Source: Perkinsus chesapeaki (Eukaryota > Perkinsozoa > Perkinsida > Perkinsidae). Taken from it: a stretch of 54,298 bases of DNA. The DNA is taken from the NCBI GenBank assembly GCA_013115145.1, contig JAAPAO010000197.1:1-54298 (forward strand). The letters are read 5' to 3'. Position numbers and translations under genes: made by a program. Shown piece after piece: positions 34,452-46,620 of the stretch; position 1 is the first letter of the stretch, and the number at the start of each line of letters is the position of its first letter. The notes beneath the pieces are model-generated. The model was not told the origin of the DNA, did no database searches, and saw nothing but the letters and a program-made list of their open reading frames with translations.

Positions 34452-36664
34452 ATGGACGCGACTGCCGCATACGGTGTCGTGGATAATGTCGATGTTGGCA
34501 TCACAGAGCTGCTTCGCTCCTCGGACCTCGCCGGTATCGGCGGCATGATCAAAGTGTACCCGGAAGACTTCTGCGTCAATGAGGTAACGGTCTCTTCAGC
34601 TCTTCCCACTACTGTTATTTGTCTCAGATTCGCCTGTCGGACCACACTGTTATTGAGATGCCATCGGACGTTGATTTTTCTGACGCGGCGTCTACTTGTG
34701 CTTCAACTCCCTCCCCATCCGAAAGCTCCTCTGATAACCCTGACGATGAAGGAGATGAGCGGTGGGGTTGCAAGTTCATCTTGGCAAAGACACGGACGGT
34801 AGCGCCCAGAGCACGTGACTCCACCAGCTGTGCGTGTAGGATACTTTGGAGGCTGTCCACCTACTCTCGGCTGCCATGTCCTCCTATATCGGACCTACAG
34901 CTGGCCGAGGTGCGGTACGAGACTTTGGCTTCGCTGGTATCAAAGACAGCTGGGCTGTCACTGCCCAAGAGGTATCTCAAGCCGTTATCGATCGTTTGGA
35001 ATGTACTTATCAGGTGACCGTGAAAGGTTTGGCCGTCGCCGAACTCGAAGGCGCCGCAGCTCGGTTTTTACCGTCTTCTGTGCAAATTCGGGTGAGCGGC
35101 TTTGTTGTGTTGTGTTCATTTCCGCCTTCTCAGAACGTCTTCCCTTGCGATCGAGAGGACAAGCTCCGACCTGGAATGCTGGGCGGCAATCGTTTCCGGA
35201 TACGGGTAAGCTAATGTCGGTCTGCATCACAGCCCAACTCGTCCCTGCAGATTCGAGGCATTTCGCCATCGGTATCGAAAGAGCAGATAGACAGTGTGCT
35301 GAGTCATGTGAGAGAGCATGGCTTCATCAACTATGTTGGAATGCAAAGGTACACTCAAGCCGCTGTTCGTGTTGCCTTCCACTGCGTTCAAGGTTTGGTA
35401 AAGGCGGTGTCGCCTCCCCTGACGTTGGACTTGCATACATCAAACGGGACTACTCAGCTGCGATCGACCGTCTAATGTCTGATCCAGCCGCAGACACCCC
35501 AGGGTCTTCGAAGGTGAGAGGCCGAGTCTCGAAGGCGGCATGGTCGTGGTCAGGCTCGCCGCGGCACCAAACACAACAGTAGCAGTTGGCAAAGTGTGTG
35601 GAGAAAGACGTAAGCCGCACCTTAGGCAATCCCTTCGATCTCTGTGCTCAGCTACTGTGCCACCGCGGTCCTCGCTGCGATGGACCGACAGCTCGGCAAG
35701 AGCTCTGGTGCAGCTTACGCTCAAAAGAGGGTCATGGAGCAAATGGCCATCGCTCAGGTAGCTGTTTAGCCAGGCAATTAGCTGAGATAACTCCCTCTTC
35801 AGTCCCAGCTCAATTTGGACTGGGACACAAGCTGTCGATACGCCTTCCTGTCAATACCGAAGTACCTCCGAATGCTCTATGCTCATGCGTAAGATGCCGC
35901 TACCAATTGTGTAACATGCGCTTGAGTTTCATAGATATTTCGACAGAGTGTGGAACCTGGGCGCTAGTGCCTGGGTGAATGAGTACCAGTCTCGTACAGA
36001 ACCGAACGACAAGCCGCTCCCAGGCGATCTCATCCGGATAGGGTCGAAGCATGATGGTTACGTTAATTATTATAATGAAGAGGACGACGCCAATGCAACA
36101 GTATACGACGTTGTGAGCAATACCGACGCTTGTCAGTAAATGACCGACCGCCCTTGCAGGTGCTGCCTCGCCCTGGTCGCGACGTCCTGTTCCCTGAGAA
36201 TTTCGTGGGCACGTTGATGCGGCAATACTAGTGAGCAAGATAGAAGCATTAGAAGGCGTTGGAGGGTTATTCACTTACAGCTCGTTCGATGGTGTTGACA
36301 TTGAGGACGTTACGGTTGAGCAAAACCAAGCTGGCGAAACGTGGGACTTCTTAGGGGACTATCGGAATGTATTCACACCAGACCACATACCCGACCATTC
36401 TGATATCCACAGGTTCTCTCCAAAGCCACTGGACTGGACTGGAGATTAATAGAGGAAACTGATGCGGCCGGAAATCCGCTGAGGCACTGCGACACCGCAT
36501 TCAGCCTTGCACCAGGCCAGTATGCCATTCACGTTGCTTGCTCGGGTATATATTGCTCTCGCAGATATGCTACCATGTTCCTCCGAGAAGTAATGGACCT
36601 CAAGAAGGGCGGCCGAGGATGTAAAAGACGTCGAATTATTTTCGATGATTCTGACGATGAATAA
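34452..36664 (+). CDS. PUS7: PUS7/TruD family pseudouridine synthase
   Basis: Isomerises uridine to pseudouridine in tRNA, snRNA or mRNA. The ATG at 34452 opens MDATAAYGVVDN. Landmarks: GMIKVYPEDFCVNE; GRGAVRDFGFAGIKDSWAVT (TruD motif with the catalytic Asp in IKD); GNRFRI; GFINYVGMQRFG; VWNLGASAWVNEYQSRTEP; LPRPGRDVLFPENFVG; and a last exon SLAPGQ-YATMFLREVMDLKK ending with a basic/acidic tail (CKRRRIIFDDSDDE) at 36664. An acidic Ser-rich insert follows the first motif. Introns of about 45 bases occur throughout, for example after CVNE and after LAPG. It appears intact and lies in tandem with IML1. Confidence 0.9.
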
Positions 36665-38360
36665 TGTATTCTAGCGGCTACAGCATAGCCAGCACTGTCA
36701 ACGTTCCTGTTTCTTTAATTACTTGTATAAACAATTGAGCAGTGTTCTTAAAGTAACGTGCCGAGACAATACCAAGTCAAAGGAATCATTATATTCCAGA
36801 CCAAACAATCTCTCCGACTACTGAGGTGTGCGTTACAAGTGACAACATTAAGAGGCGCGGTGATTGACACGTCAATGGTAGATAACTGGCTTATGGCTGA
36901 AGTGTGCCCCGGCTGCTGCGGAGATTTGCCATTGATTGACGGCTTTCGCCTAACTTCGAATGTATTCTTAGCTCGTCAATTATTGATTACTCTCAGCGCT
37001 ATCGAATACCACTTAAACACGTTTGACCGTCCAATTGGTTTGCGTGTATTATCCTCAGTCGATGCCTTGCCTTACTCGCGAGAATTTCGGTAGCCAATAT
37101 TGGCGTCTCACGACCGGTGGGGAAATTCTCGTGGCGGCCCAGAAGGCTTTCGGACAGTCGCAGCGACTGAGTCGCTGTCCGGTCACCGGTGCCGAGCCAT
37201 AATAAGAGTCTCTTATTAAGAGATACTCACCTTAGTGCTGCTACGGAATTCCACGGAGCAAGGAAGACCGCTCTTGTCCCTGCACTTTCTGTTTTTCATC
37301 CTCAATCAAACGTTCCAACCTCAGCAAGCTGTAGCTTGTATCGGCGAAAATGGCCCGTCCCGGGCCGCTCGTGGAGCAAGGCGGCTGCACGGGACTACTC
37401 CAAATCGTTTGTGCCACGCGGGCCGTCTCGGCAAATTGGCGCCAACGTGGAAGTTCCGCGGTGGTACGAACGGAACCAAAACGGCCAAGACTCTAGGAGG
37501 GATCCGAAATTAGTGCCCTGCAAGGATCGACCCGATAACTATTCTCCGCGAATGGCGCGTCTCGCGAGCCCAGAGTGGTGTCCTACACCTATCTTCAGGT
37601 AACATCGCGGAGTCGGATAGGACTGACAGAATGGCGCGTCTGGAAGGGCAGACGCATATCACGCGTCGAATATTCACGCTTTGGTGTTAAACTGCCCAGA
37701 GGTTACTCAACTTCTATATGGTCAGGAATTTGTTGGACGCTCGTAATGCGACACTGCCTGGTGGGTCCCATGTGACGCGCGGATCCATGGACAAGAACAA
37801 GGTGGTAAACACGCCATCTTCAGCACTTCTCGAGGGTTGCCAACTGTCATAGTAGTAGCATCTTGAGAAATGCATAAGTTAGGAACGTAGGTGTGGAGGG
37901 TGTCACTCTAAATTTTCGAATACACTTTTAAACCCTCTTCCCCTGTATAATACTCTTGGATGAGCCTACTGAACTCGTATCATATGAGAAATTACATCTT
38001 ACATAAGAGTACAGATAAGCTAAGCGCATGGCATGGGGAGTATGCTCCGAGTTGACTGAGTGTATAGATTTTACTATCTTGCTGTCAAGAAATTCGCCGG
38101 TCTGCCGAACTAGAAGACGGGCTCGTGGAGACGCTCCATGGCTCCGCCAGGACCTTTCGCATAGATCACAGTGTCCCCTCAAGCCTTGAGGCTCGAGGTT
38201 CGCAATTCCTACATTGTGACGCAATGATTTTCCATTATTGTTAGTGGTGATTCACCACTGTCAATAAAGGGGCTCTGTAAAAGCTATTCTCACTTGCGCA
38301 GGCTTTTCGTGATCGTCATTTCTCAGTGTCCGTGTAAACCAACTCCTCTATCAGACTTAA
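36665..38360. other. gene-poor region, short open segments only
   Basis: Two plus-strand open stretches, 36758-37093 and 37189-37602, carry no recognisable domain. The second is Arg/Ser/Pro-rich. Small perfect hairpins lie at 37151-37217. No tRNA, transposase or conserved motif was seen. Confidence 0.45.
37151..37217. repeat. cluster of small perfect inverted repeats
   Basis: CGGACAG (37151-37157) pairs with CTGTCCG (37175-37181). Nested inside and partly overlapping it, CAGCGAC (37161-37167) pairs with GTCGCTG (37171-37177) over a 3-base loop. Twenty bases on, AATAAGA (37201-37207) pairs with TCTTATT (37211-37217), also over 3 bases. The two alternatives of the first hairpin are mutually exclusive. 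Confidence 0.8.
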
Positions 38361-39229
38361 ATGGCGCATATGAAGCTGCCCAGCTACATGATTGGAATTA
38401 TTCTACTAATAACACCTTCTCGTGTCATTTCCGGCGCGGTTCGTATGCCGTACTGCTATTACTGTGCCGATCAGGCGTCGGAACTGGAGAGCAATACCAG
38501 GTTCGTCCTCGAAGATCTTGGAGTACCTGAAGATTGCCAAGATGTCGCAGTGGGGCTATATACGTATCAAAACACAATGGCACGGCTGGTACGTCGAGAG
38601 GTGACTCCGTTAACTTTTGGTATACACTCAAATACACAGACGATAGCTTCAAGGCTAGTATTCTGGCCGGCAGCGATCTCGAACGGGTGAAGCGTGTCTT
38701 GGGCAGATTGAATATTTCATCAACTATTTGAGACGATGGCCTACCTTTTATGCCTGGCGGCCTTTCCGGCGAGGATTCCCTGATAAACCCAGTTACCAAG
38801 GATGTTAATGCCACTTTGACCTACACCAACTGCGCTCGGGGCCTCACAAGAAATCAGGCGCTTTTGGGTTACTGCAGCCTGCCTACTTCAAGTTTCCTCT
38901 ACGACGTCCGTTGGCAATTTATCTCAAGCGATTCCTCACCGTTTATGGGTAGGCTTGATTTTATCCAAACGAAATCCGGCGAAGGCCCCTTGGAGCGAAT
39001 CAGTTCAGTTGGATGGCAATTAAGTGGGATAGAAGTTCTTTCTAGGATCACTTTATTCAAAACATAAGGTACAGATTTGGTCGAGTTCTTAGGCCTAGAC
39101 TCTCTAGGCAATAATACTACTCTGCGTACTTACGACTATTGGTTGAATGGGGACCCGATCCGTTACGACTTTCAGCTCGATAGGGTATTAGTATATCTAG
39201 ACAGGATCGTGGAGCTTTATCCATGTTAG
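38361..39229 (+). CDS. secreted protein candidate, exon structure unresolved
   Basis: Not recognised. The ATG at 38361 opens a signal peptide (hydrophobic SYMIGIILLI, ending about ISGA) followed by YCYYCADQASELESN. Further plus-strand open segments in changing frames read NFWYTLKYTDDSFKASIL, SGEDSLINPVTKDVNATL, RWQFISSDSSPFMGRLDFIQ and NTTLRTYDYWLNGDPIRYD, ending VELYPC at 39229. Composition and continuity suggest one secreted, Asn- and Tyr-containing protein with three or four short introns. I could not settle the splice joins, and frameshifts are an alternative. Confidence 0.5.
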
Positions 39230-40500
39230 ACGATATTTGCTAGCCAGAAAATCTATCTTTATTCATCAACTAAATCAGATATACGTCGTCATAGAAGTAG
39301 ACCTCGACCTGTCTCGGTTAGCATAAGATGTGATTTGGCACATTTTCAAGGTATGTTGGAAGGAAGTCGTTTAGACCGTAATCGATTTCCGGTGTGAGAT
39401 GTTGTTGCGTTTGCGACTAGTTCTACGAAGTGGCACTCGTACAGGTCGGAATAGGAATCCAACTCTGACGAAACTCCTCCAGTGTGTTCAGTGATAAGGG
39501 CGCCGAAAGTGTCAGCCGATTTCAACTAAGAAATCAGCTTTGGATTTCGGGTCCCAATGTTCGGAACACGAGGCTCGGGTAGAGGTCCTCCAACTATTAG
39601 AGCTATGCTCCGGCGCAATTTCGAACTCGAAGAGCAATTTAGATTTGATAGCTTTGAGCCATCATGACTCCGATCCCTCACAATGCATACGCGCAAGCTA
39701 CACCCTCATTCCATGTGAAGCATCCTCTTCCAACGCCCGAGCTACCGTATCTACGGTTGGTGAGCAACTGAGGTCGAAGCAGTTTGTTTCTGGTGTTCTG
39801 AGTATTTTCATAGTATAACCGCATGGCTCTTATGTCGTACGTAAATCAGTGATCAAAGCGATGTGTTCTGAATGCCCCTTGACTGTACAGAAATTGCTGT
39901 AGCTGTTGGGTGAATGGACTATTGTCGCTTATGCCCTTCGAATAGTGCGTTTTCGCGCGGCTTCGCTCAGCTGAGCACGTTTATTATAATGCACACTTAT
40001 TCTTCAAGATGCGCTGCATCCATGTGGCCTTAACACTGTGAAGCGGTCAACTGGGAGTTCTAGCCGAACAGTTTTCGGGTAGGGGCTGTTGTAATATTCT
40101 ATTTTTATGCCGAGAGCCTCAGCCCTGCACACCGCCCTATGGAACAGTAGGTGGTGCTACGCTATTCTGTATTTAAAACAAATCGACAGGGCCCTGCTTG
40201 TTGATGGGCATCAATGCATAATATTTAACTAGAATAAGGGAGAGGGAATTATAGTCCAGTGAGAAATAAGATAGAGAACTGAAAAAAACTAACAAGACAT
40301 TCTGTTAGGCAGTCAGCGGCAATTGATGACAATTGATCTGTTGGGTATCTCTCCATATTGACTTTCAACACTACGCTCCAATTCACTACAATTCAAGACT
40401 GACACTAGTCATAGACTATCACAGCCGCCTAACTGTGGAATAAGGTGGCTTCGTTGAGGTCGGATGCATGATGATCCGTTCACGAGGCTAGTAGTCTCGA
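39230..40500. other. non-coding region
   Basis: One open stretch on the plus strand (39540-39818) has no recognisable content. The remainder (39820-40500) has many stops in all frames. No RNA gene or repeat was seen. Confidence 0.45.
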
Positions 40501-40905
40501 CTAGTACCACCGCCAATCATATGAGTTGATATACGAATCAGACGAAATCCAGAGATCGATGTAGTGCTTGCCGTCGGAAAAGCGGCCGGCATTTATCTTC
40601 CAAGTCTCAATATCAAATACGGTCATCAATTCGCTCATACACGGAGGAAGGTCGGTATTGGAGCCCCTCTTAAACGAAACGTTCTTGCACGCTGCGTTTA
40701 TGACAACATTGGGATATTCTCGGGAGACGTCGATATCAGCTAGGAAAGGATCATCGTCTGGATTGCTGACATCCCAGTCAAGGATGTAACCCGAACCCTT
40801 CCCGTAGAAATGAGTATCAGCGTCACAGCCACATACCGTAAATACAGCGCCGACCATAGAACCGACCATTGCGATGATGGACGTGATCTTCTTAGAAGGG
40901 AACAT
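40501..40905 (-). CDS. small secreted protein candidate, single exon
   Basis: 134 residues from the ATG at 40905. A basic start (MFPSKK) and a hydrophobic run (ITSIIAMVGSMVGAVFTV) form a signal peptide with likely cleavage near CGC. The mature part has acidic segments and several aromatic residues (THFYGKGSGYILDWDVSN; HYIDLWISSDSYINSYDW) and three or four cysteines. No family is recognised. It resembles the 38.4-39.2 kb candidate only in general character. The frame is uninterrupted, which supports a real gene. Confidence 0.55.
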   Translation of the reverse strand: MFPSKKITSIIAMVGSMVGAVFTVCGCDADTHFYGKGSGYILDWDVSNPDDDPFLADIDVSREYPNVVINAACKNVSFKRGSNTDLPPCMSELMTVFDIETWKINAGRFSDGKHYIDLWISSDSYINSYDWRWY

Positions 40906-43853
40906 CAAATATCCGAATGCTTGATCCTAGAAGCCCAAAAGATAGCTGCAACTTATTACGATCGATGTGGAACAGTTTCCTGCCGCTTGTTCGTTCCCGA
41001 TAACCAGCTTAGCCGGTCACCGTGACACTGTCATGTCATACTCTCACGGGTGCACTGGCAACCGATAAGTTCAATAGTCGGTATGTGGTGTGGTCCTCGA
41101 TTAGCGATGCTGAGATATGATCGTTCATGATCTCTACAGGCAAGCCTCTATCTTTGTGTCATGGTTCTTCTCTCTCTAAGTATTATCGAGGAAGTAGTAA
41201 TACTAAGGATAGCCTCGGAAGGACGAAGGACAGTGGCGGCTTATACTCCGTTTTACAAGCTCCGATGAGCGAGATTCGGGAGTTGTGGTAGTTGGAAGAA
41301 CGGTTTGGGCCTAGAAAGAGCTTCCACTGAAACATATCACGAGACTTGACAATTTATAGACTGACAATCAACAACGTCACAACGCACGGTGTCACGACAA
41401 AATCCTCATACATACGAAGGGGCCTAAGGAGCCTTATGGAGCTCGAAACTAGCAGACTACGAGCCGCTACCAGTGATTCGTGCGTCGTGATAATCGATGG
41501 TTTGCGGGATGCATGTCGTTATTAAGTTACTCGGTGAACAAGCATGCCTATTCATTCGTAGCTGGCAGTATTGTAGTAACATAACCCAAGTCGGTATTGG
41601 CAATACGGCATCCCTCAAGGGTAGAAAAACAGAATCGGCGGCCTCTTTCACAAGTGAGCTACGTTTGGAGAATCTTAGTCCCATTCACCCAGCATACTGG
41701 TGATCTCCGAAGTTGAGTATGTCGGTAAAGACTCAGCTTAGTGGAACAAGATCACTAACCTGCTCGTATTGCTCGAGATCTTACCCTACAAGGATAAGAT
41801 TCCCCACCTAACGGGTTTGGGCCTTGAAGCTTGGGAACTCGAGTAAACTCACTCTCCTTACCTCGTAAGTGCGACATATTTGCGCAAGTTCTTATATGAG
41901 TTGCTTCTGAACGAGGCTCGTCAATGCTCAATGGAAGCGTCTAACAGACTTGGCGAAAGTCGGACCAGACTTGAACGAAGTCCTGGCCACTCTACCGTGG
42001 AGTCCACAGTGTCCACAGTGTGGACAGACAGCCCCGATATCCGCATGAAAGCCGTTTATCTAGAAAACCAAACCGACACTAAGCTGGACTGCTATTGAGC
42101 TCAGAATGAGGTACCTGAGGCATCAGCCCAAGGGTTAAGTACCCGCTCTCCGTCGGTCCTCAAGAAGGCCCAGCAGAAATCTATGAACAGTCGTAAGTAA
42201 CTTGTCAAAACTCAATACTTCTGTGAGACTCATAACTCCGCTTCATCATGTCTAACTCGCTCACATAGACTTGTTTGAGACTTGAAAGATGCTCGAGTGT
42301 CATTGCCGTTAATATCGTAGTATTCACAATCCGATACGTACGTGCTGGTGGGGTTTTCCTCATCATCACAGGTTGGAGCAAAACCGTACCTAAAAAAGGG
42401 GCTGCGATCTCCAGCGTAGAGAGGACCTCCTAACACCATGTGAGGGGCTTGTTGAACCAAATGTGGCTAGAGACTGTGCGTCCACCCCCTGACTCAACAT
42501 GATGGAACCACCAGGGTGGCATGTACCTGACCGCGTTACGTTGGTGCTGCTGCTGCCGGGTAGAGCGCCTCACAAGCAGTCACCAGGCCTGAGCGTGGTC
42601 TCCCACCAAACCACATCCTTCCATGCTGGGAATCTTCTCACATCGACGTCGCTTATATTCACTCTGGCGGCGAAAGCCCCGTAAACCTTCGACACCTAAT
42701 CTTGCTGGTTGGTGACTGGGGCGTACCTTGGGGAACTCTGCTTTGTGCTCTGGGAAGTCTTCGACATCAATCCAGCCGTAAGCGTCCGAGTCGATGCCAC
42801 TCTGGAGTGGAATAGAGCCACCCGCACGTAGGGTCCTACATTAGCTGGCCAGATTATGAACCGTTTCGACCCGTCGATCACGCAATGCTGATTGTGTTGG
42901 CTATCTTGATGGATGACACTTTTTGTGCGGCCTCCGGCGATCCACAGAACAGGTTCGAATAAGTGATGGGTCCAACCACCACATGAAAGGAACTATGGCA
43001 CATGACGCTGCATCGTCCGCTCCCCTGACGTACAGGAAACAACTTATAGTGGCTTTGAACGCTCTTTGGCATTTGCGAGACTGAGTACAACTCCGTGGTT
43101 TGGTACATGTCCAGGAACCTAATTGCTTCGCTTTTACTATCACTAGGTCACGTTATCTCACTTTCCCAAGGGGAAGTCCCTCATTGCGGGTATGGTCCTT
43201 GTCTCGACCAGCTCTACTTCAACTGCTGACAATTCGTACTCTGGGCCCAGTGCTTCCAGTAAGCCTTCATCGCTCCAAACGCGATCAGAGGGATCGACTA
43301 GACCAGCTGAGCGTATCTTTAAAAGTGACATCCATTTCCCAACAGGCACCGCCTCGCCTCACGACAAATGGGATGTCGGCGAATTTGTCGTAGAACTTTC
43401 GCGGACTCGGCGCCCGCTTCAACACCGGCACTTGCCCTTGACGCTTTCCGGTCTCCCAAATCGTTATGGATCCGCAGTGGTGCAGAATTGTGAAATAGAC
43501 GATGCTCTTTATGAAGAACACCATCCTACCGTAACGAACGATGCAACTAATAGGCATATACTCACAGGTGGAACGGAGGAGGCGTGAGCGAAGATATAAC
43601 GGTTCGGGTGATGAGGATCGGTGAAAGAGTGAACGTGGTTGGGGCATTTGTGTCGCCAGTTAGGCTGCTGTCTCCACCGTATAGGCACCCAGGGTATAGC
43701 GTCCCGAACTTAACGAGAAGCTCGGTTTTTGTGATGATGGCAAATTGACAAACTCGTGATAGGGAAATTAGGAAACTTAAATCACAATAAGGATAAAAAG
43801 AAGTAACAGCGGACGAGGGCAAGTGGAACAATGCCTTCGGTGAAATGGTAAAA
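40906..43853. other. region of isolated open segments, no confident gene model
   Basis: Minus-strand stretches at 42230-42460 (CEYYDINGNDTRASFK), about 42700-42900 (QSGIDSDAYGWIDVEDFPEH) and 43290-43560 (KFYDKFADIPFVV) look coding-like and may be exons of one secreted or degenerate gene. A plus-strand stretch overlaps at 43192-43587. The joins cannot be determined by eye and no family is recognised. 40906-41450 and 41700-42200 show nothing convincing. Confidence 0.35.
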
Positions 43854-44960
43854 CTATTCTGTGGCTTTCAAGCCCCCTCGGTGACGAATCTCTGCCGCGA
43901 TCTTCTCGCCTTCAAGGCCGATGGGAATGACGTCCAATGCACGGAAGCTCATACTCTCGATGTCCTAAAAGTGATGACAAGCTGTTAATAAGACAACCTA
44001 GGCCATATTGTACACGACATGCCCTCTATGGAGGTAGAATCGCGAAGGAGGACAGGAATGACCACGGAGGACGTGATTCAAAAGCAATGGTGAATGCGGG
44101 AGAGATAATAGGACTTGTTTGTGATTCATGTAGATGGGCGATTACCCAAGGAGAAGGCACAGTGCGATAAACCCACCAATGAGGCACTCACCTCGCCCCA
44201 CTCTTCCTCTCCTCGAACGTACTCATGCCTGACAAAATACGAAATACAAGTCGGAAACGGTTATCATGACTCACCTGCACAAAACGTTAACATCCGTAAT
44301 TGGATATTCCAGCAAAACCCTGGCAGCCTCTAATTTATTATTTCGCAATGCATGGTAGAGTGCGGTCTCGTGAAAGTCCAGAGTGTCCCTCTCATAGATC
44401 TGCGTGTCTGACCAGCTTACACTGAAGCTACCAAAACGATCTCGAATGTTACTAGTGCACACGAGGTTGGGATCAGCTCCAGCGTCGAGGAGGATTCGCA
44501 TAATGTCGATCTTCCCTAGCTTAGTAGCGATGAACAGGGCGGTGTGACGGTAGGAGAAACGATCAAAAAAACGGTTGATGTCAGTGGCGGCGCTCGAAAC
44601 TATCGTTGCAACCTGCCCGGGAAACTGTGCACCACCGAGGACTGCGGAACTTCACTCACCCTTTTAAGGTCGCCGCTCTCGACTGCTTGACGAAGTGACT
44701 CGTCCCCTATGGTGGCCGAGCTCGAGCTACTCGTATCCAACAATACCGGCAAGGGTCTATGGAAGGACAGAGATAATGCAACAGGACATGCAGCGCCTGT
44801 TGGCTGCTCACAGTTCTTTGGGATCTGTCCGGGTGGCAAGCAATGGACTGGTCGAGGGTGGTGACGCAACGGAGCTGTCCCGATCCTTGAGGACTGGAGC
44901 GGACTCAGACCCCAGCTTGGAGAGGACCCAGGAGACTGACAGTATTCCTAGTGCCGCCAT
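43854..44960 (-). CDS. ankyrin-repeat protein
   Basis: The ATG at 44960 opens MAALGILSVSWVLSKLG. A 52-base intron splits the Leu codon after TDPKE. Then come GDESLRQAVESGDLKR, an intron, and two recognisable ankyrin units: HTALFIATKLGKIDIMRILLDAGADPN and ETALYHALRNNKLEAARVLLEY, with the consensus TALxxA, LL and AGADPN positions. A short exon HEYVRGEEEWGE follows. The last exon 43854-43964 reads DIESMSFRALDVIPIGLEGEKI. The product is about 270-290 residues. Ankyrin repeats mediate protein-protein contacts, and no partner or catalytic domain is visible. Confidence 0.75.
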
Positions 44961-45052
44961 AAAAATACCTCACACGTACACTATCACACACAACTCGAAC
45001 ACAAGACGGCTGACGACAGCACCGACGATAAAAAATGAATGATACAAAAGCA

Positions 45053-46388
45053 TCAGAGATTGTTGTTGCTGGTCGTACGTTGGAAGCGGACAGGAATGGT
45101 TACATAGGCATCGAACACGGTACGGCACATAGGGCACTTCTGATCACGGAGATGTCGGGCGCACCTATAGCACAGGCAGCAGTGGCCGCACGGCAGCAGC
45201 GCCACTGAACGGACGTTGTCGTAGCAGATCATACAGGTGCTGTCATCCTCGGGGCGCAGTCCGAATAGGGTGAGGCAATGAAGGGCTCCATCATCGGTCA
45301 CGACCAGCTCTCCGAGAACGGTTTGATTGGCGCATAGGGCGAGGACCCAGCCAGGGCGTGAGGGATCAGATAGGAGCAACATGAGGGGGAAGACATCATC
45401 GGCTACGGGGGGTATGATGAGATCCACTGAGGTGCCAGAATCGATGGTGAGGCTACAGAGCCCCTCCAGGGCGTGGAGTAAGTGCGGCGCTGAATTAGGG
45501 AAGGGTAGCCTCTCGGAGACATTGGTCATCCTAGCGCTGAGCTCCAGTCGGCAATCGTCTTCACTGCGAGCTCTTGATGCCGGCGCCAGTGGCTCGGCCA
45601 TAGTTGGCATAACACCAGCATCTGGAGGGATCCTAGACCACCTTATATGCCTGGCGTCGTCGGTGGGCAAAGGTGTTGGCTTAAGCGCTTCCTTCATGAT
45701 GCCGATCCACCAATGGCGATTGGCAGCTCGCCTCTCCGCTGCGCCGATAGGGCCTGTACTACCGGTGTGCGAGGTCGGGTTGAGGAGGGCGTCCAGAGTG
45801 ACGGCACTGATGCCTGTGCCGATGTGGACCTTACACGGAGCCGAGGTGTTCACCGTCAGCTTCCCACCGATATAGGAGACCGACGTCAGAGTGCTGCACA
45901 CGTTCACCGAGGGCACCGGAACCGGCGGCTTTCGCAGCTCTCGAGAGGCCTGCAATATTTGGGCAACGTGCTTGCGAGTGATGGCGTCGAAGTCCTTGGC
46001 GTAAACAGACATGCGTGGGACCGTAAGCACATTGGGCTCCTTGTTATGATGCTGCGAAGGTGCATCTTCGGTTATATCCGACACATCGCTCGAGGCGTCC
46101 GAGAAGGCACCGTCTTCACTACTGGCGGAGACTGACACAAGAGCGAGGCTGTAGCAGGCACGGGAAGTAGGGCCTTGGCTCACCTGTCGGCTGCAAGTGC
46201 TTCAAGATGCTTAAAGCCTTCACAGCGCGCATGCCGACAGCCACGCCCCAGGCCATCAGCAGCAGGCTGACGACCAGGACAATGGCGTTGTGGGCACCGG
46301 GACTGGTCGGAAGGCTGCTGGAGGAGTAGGCTACCTTGGGCAGCTCCAGAAGGGGTGTGAAACCACCACCGCCGGGATTAACGGACAT
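45053..46388 (-). CDS. membrane-anchored RING-HC E3 ubiquitin ligase
   Basis: Two exons, 46184-46388 and 45053-46131, joined across a 52-base GT-AG intron to give 427 residues. An N-terminal transmembrane helix lies at about residues 33-55 (NAIVLVVSLLLMAWGVAVGM). A low-complexity acidic stretch and a long middle region (about 100-360) without a recognised domain follow. A C3HC4 RING sits at residues 368-405 (CMICYDNV, CGHCCLCYRC, CPMC), close to the C-terminus. RING placement and sequence resemble the MUL1/MAPL group of organelle-membrane ligases, but only one membrane helix is seen. The start is the first ATG after an upstream stop. Its RING type differs from the double-RING protein at 17.8 kb. 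Confidence 0.85.
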
Positions 46389-46620
46389 ACTTATTAATGG
46401 CCTCTAGGAGACCTACTGTCATCCGGTGAGCAAGCACTTCCAGCACACCAACACATGAGGACAGAAAATGCGACTAACTATGAAATGGTCGATGCTAGAC
46501 ACTCGGTCGAAATGAAGGGATGCTTCTCAATGAAGAAGGTCAGCAAATAGCTTATCATCATCCCTCGCCTCGGCAGATGTCTCATCAGCCTTCTGAACAG
46601 AACTTGCCCGTACCAGCGTA

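Noticed and set aside
38185-38230. GGTTCG-like segment suggesting a tRNA T-loop
   Set aside because: No matching acceptor, D or anticodon stems can be drawn around it.
41990-42030. Short direct repeat GTCCACAGT (two adjacent copies, with near-matches on both sides) as a possible satellite or operator
   Set aside because: Only about three degenerate copies, no extension, and nothing around it to suggest function.
43192-43587. Plus-strand 131-codon Ser/Thr-rich frame as a separate gene
   Set aside because: Overlapping minus-strand frames look equally good (FADIPFVV segment) and neither has a recognisable domain, so no gene was called on either strand.
45327-45875. Plus-strand 182-codon frame across the RING ligase gene
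   Set aside because: The minus strand carries the spliced ligase with a perfect RING; the plus frame is antisense.
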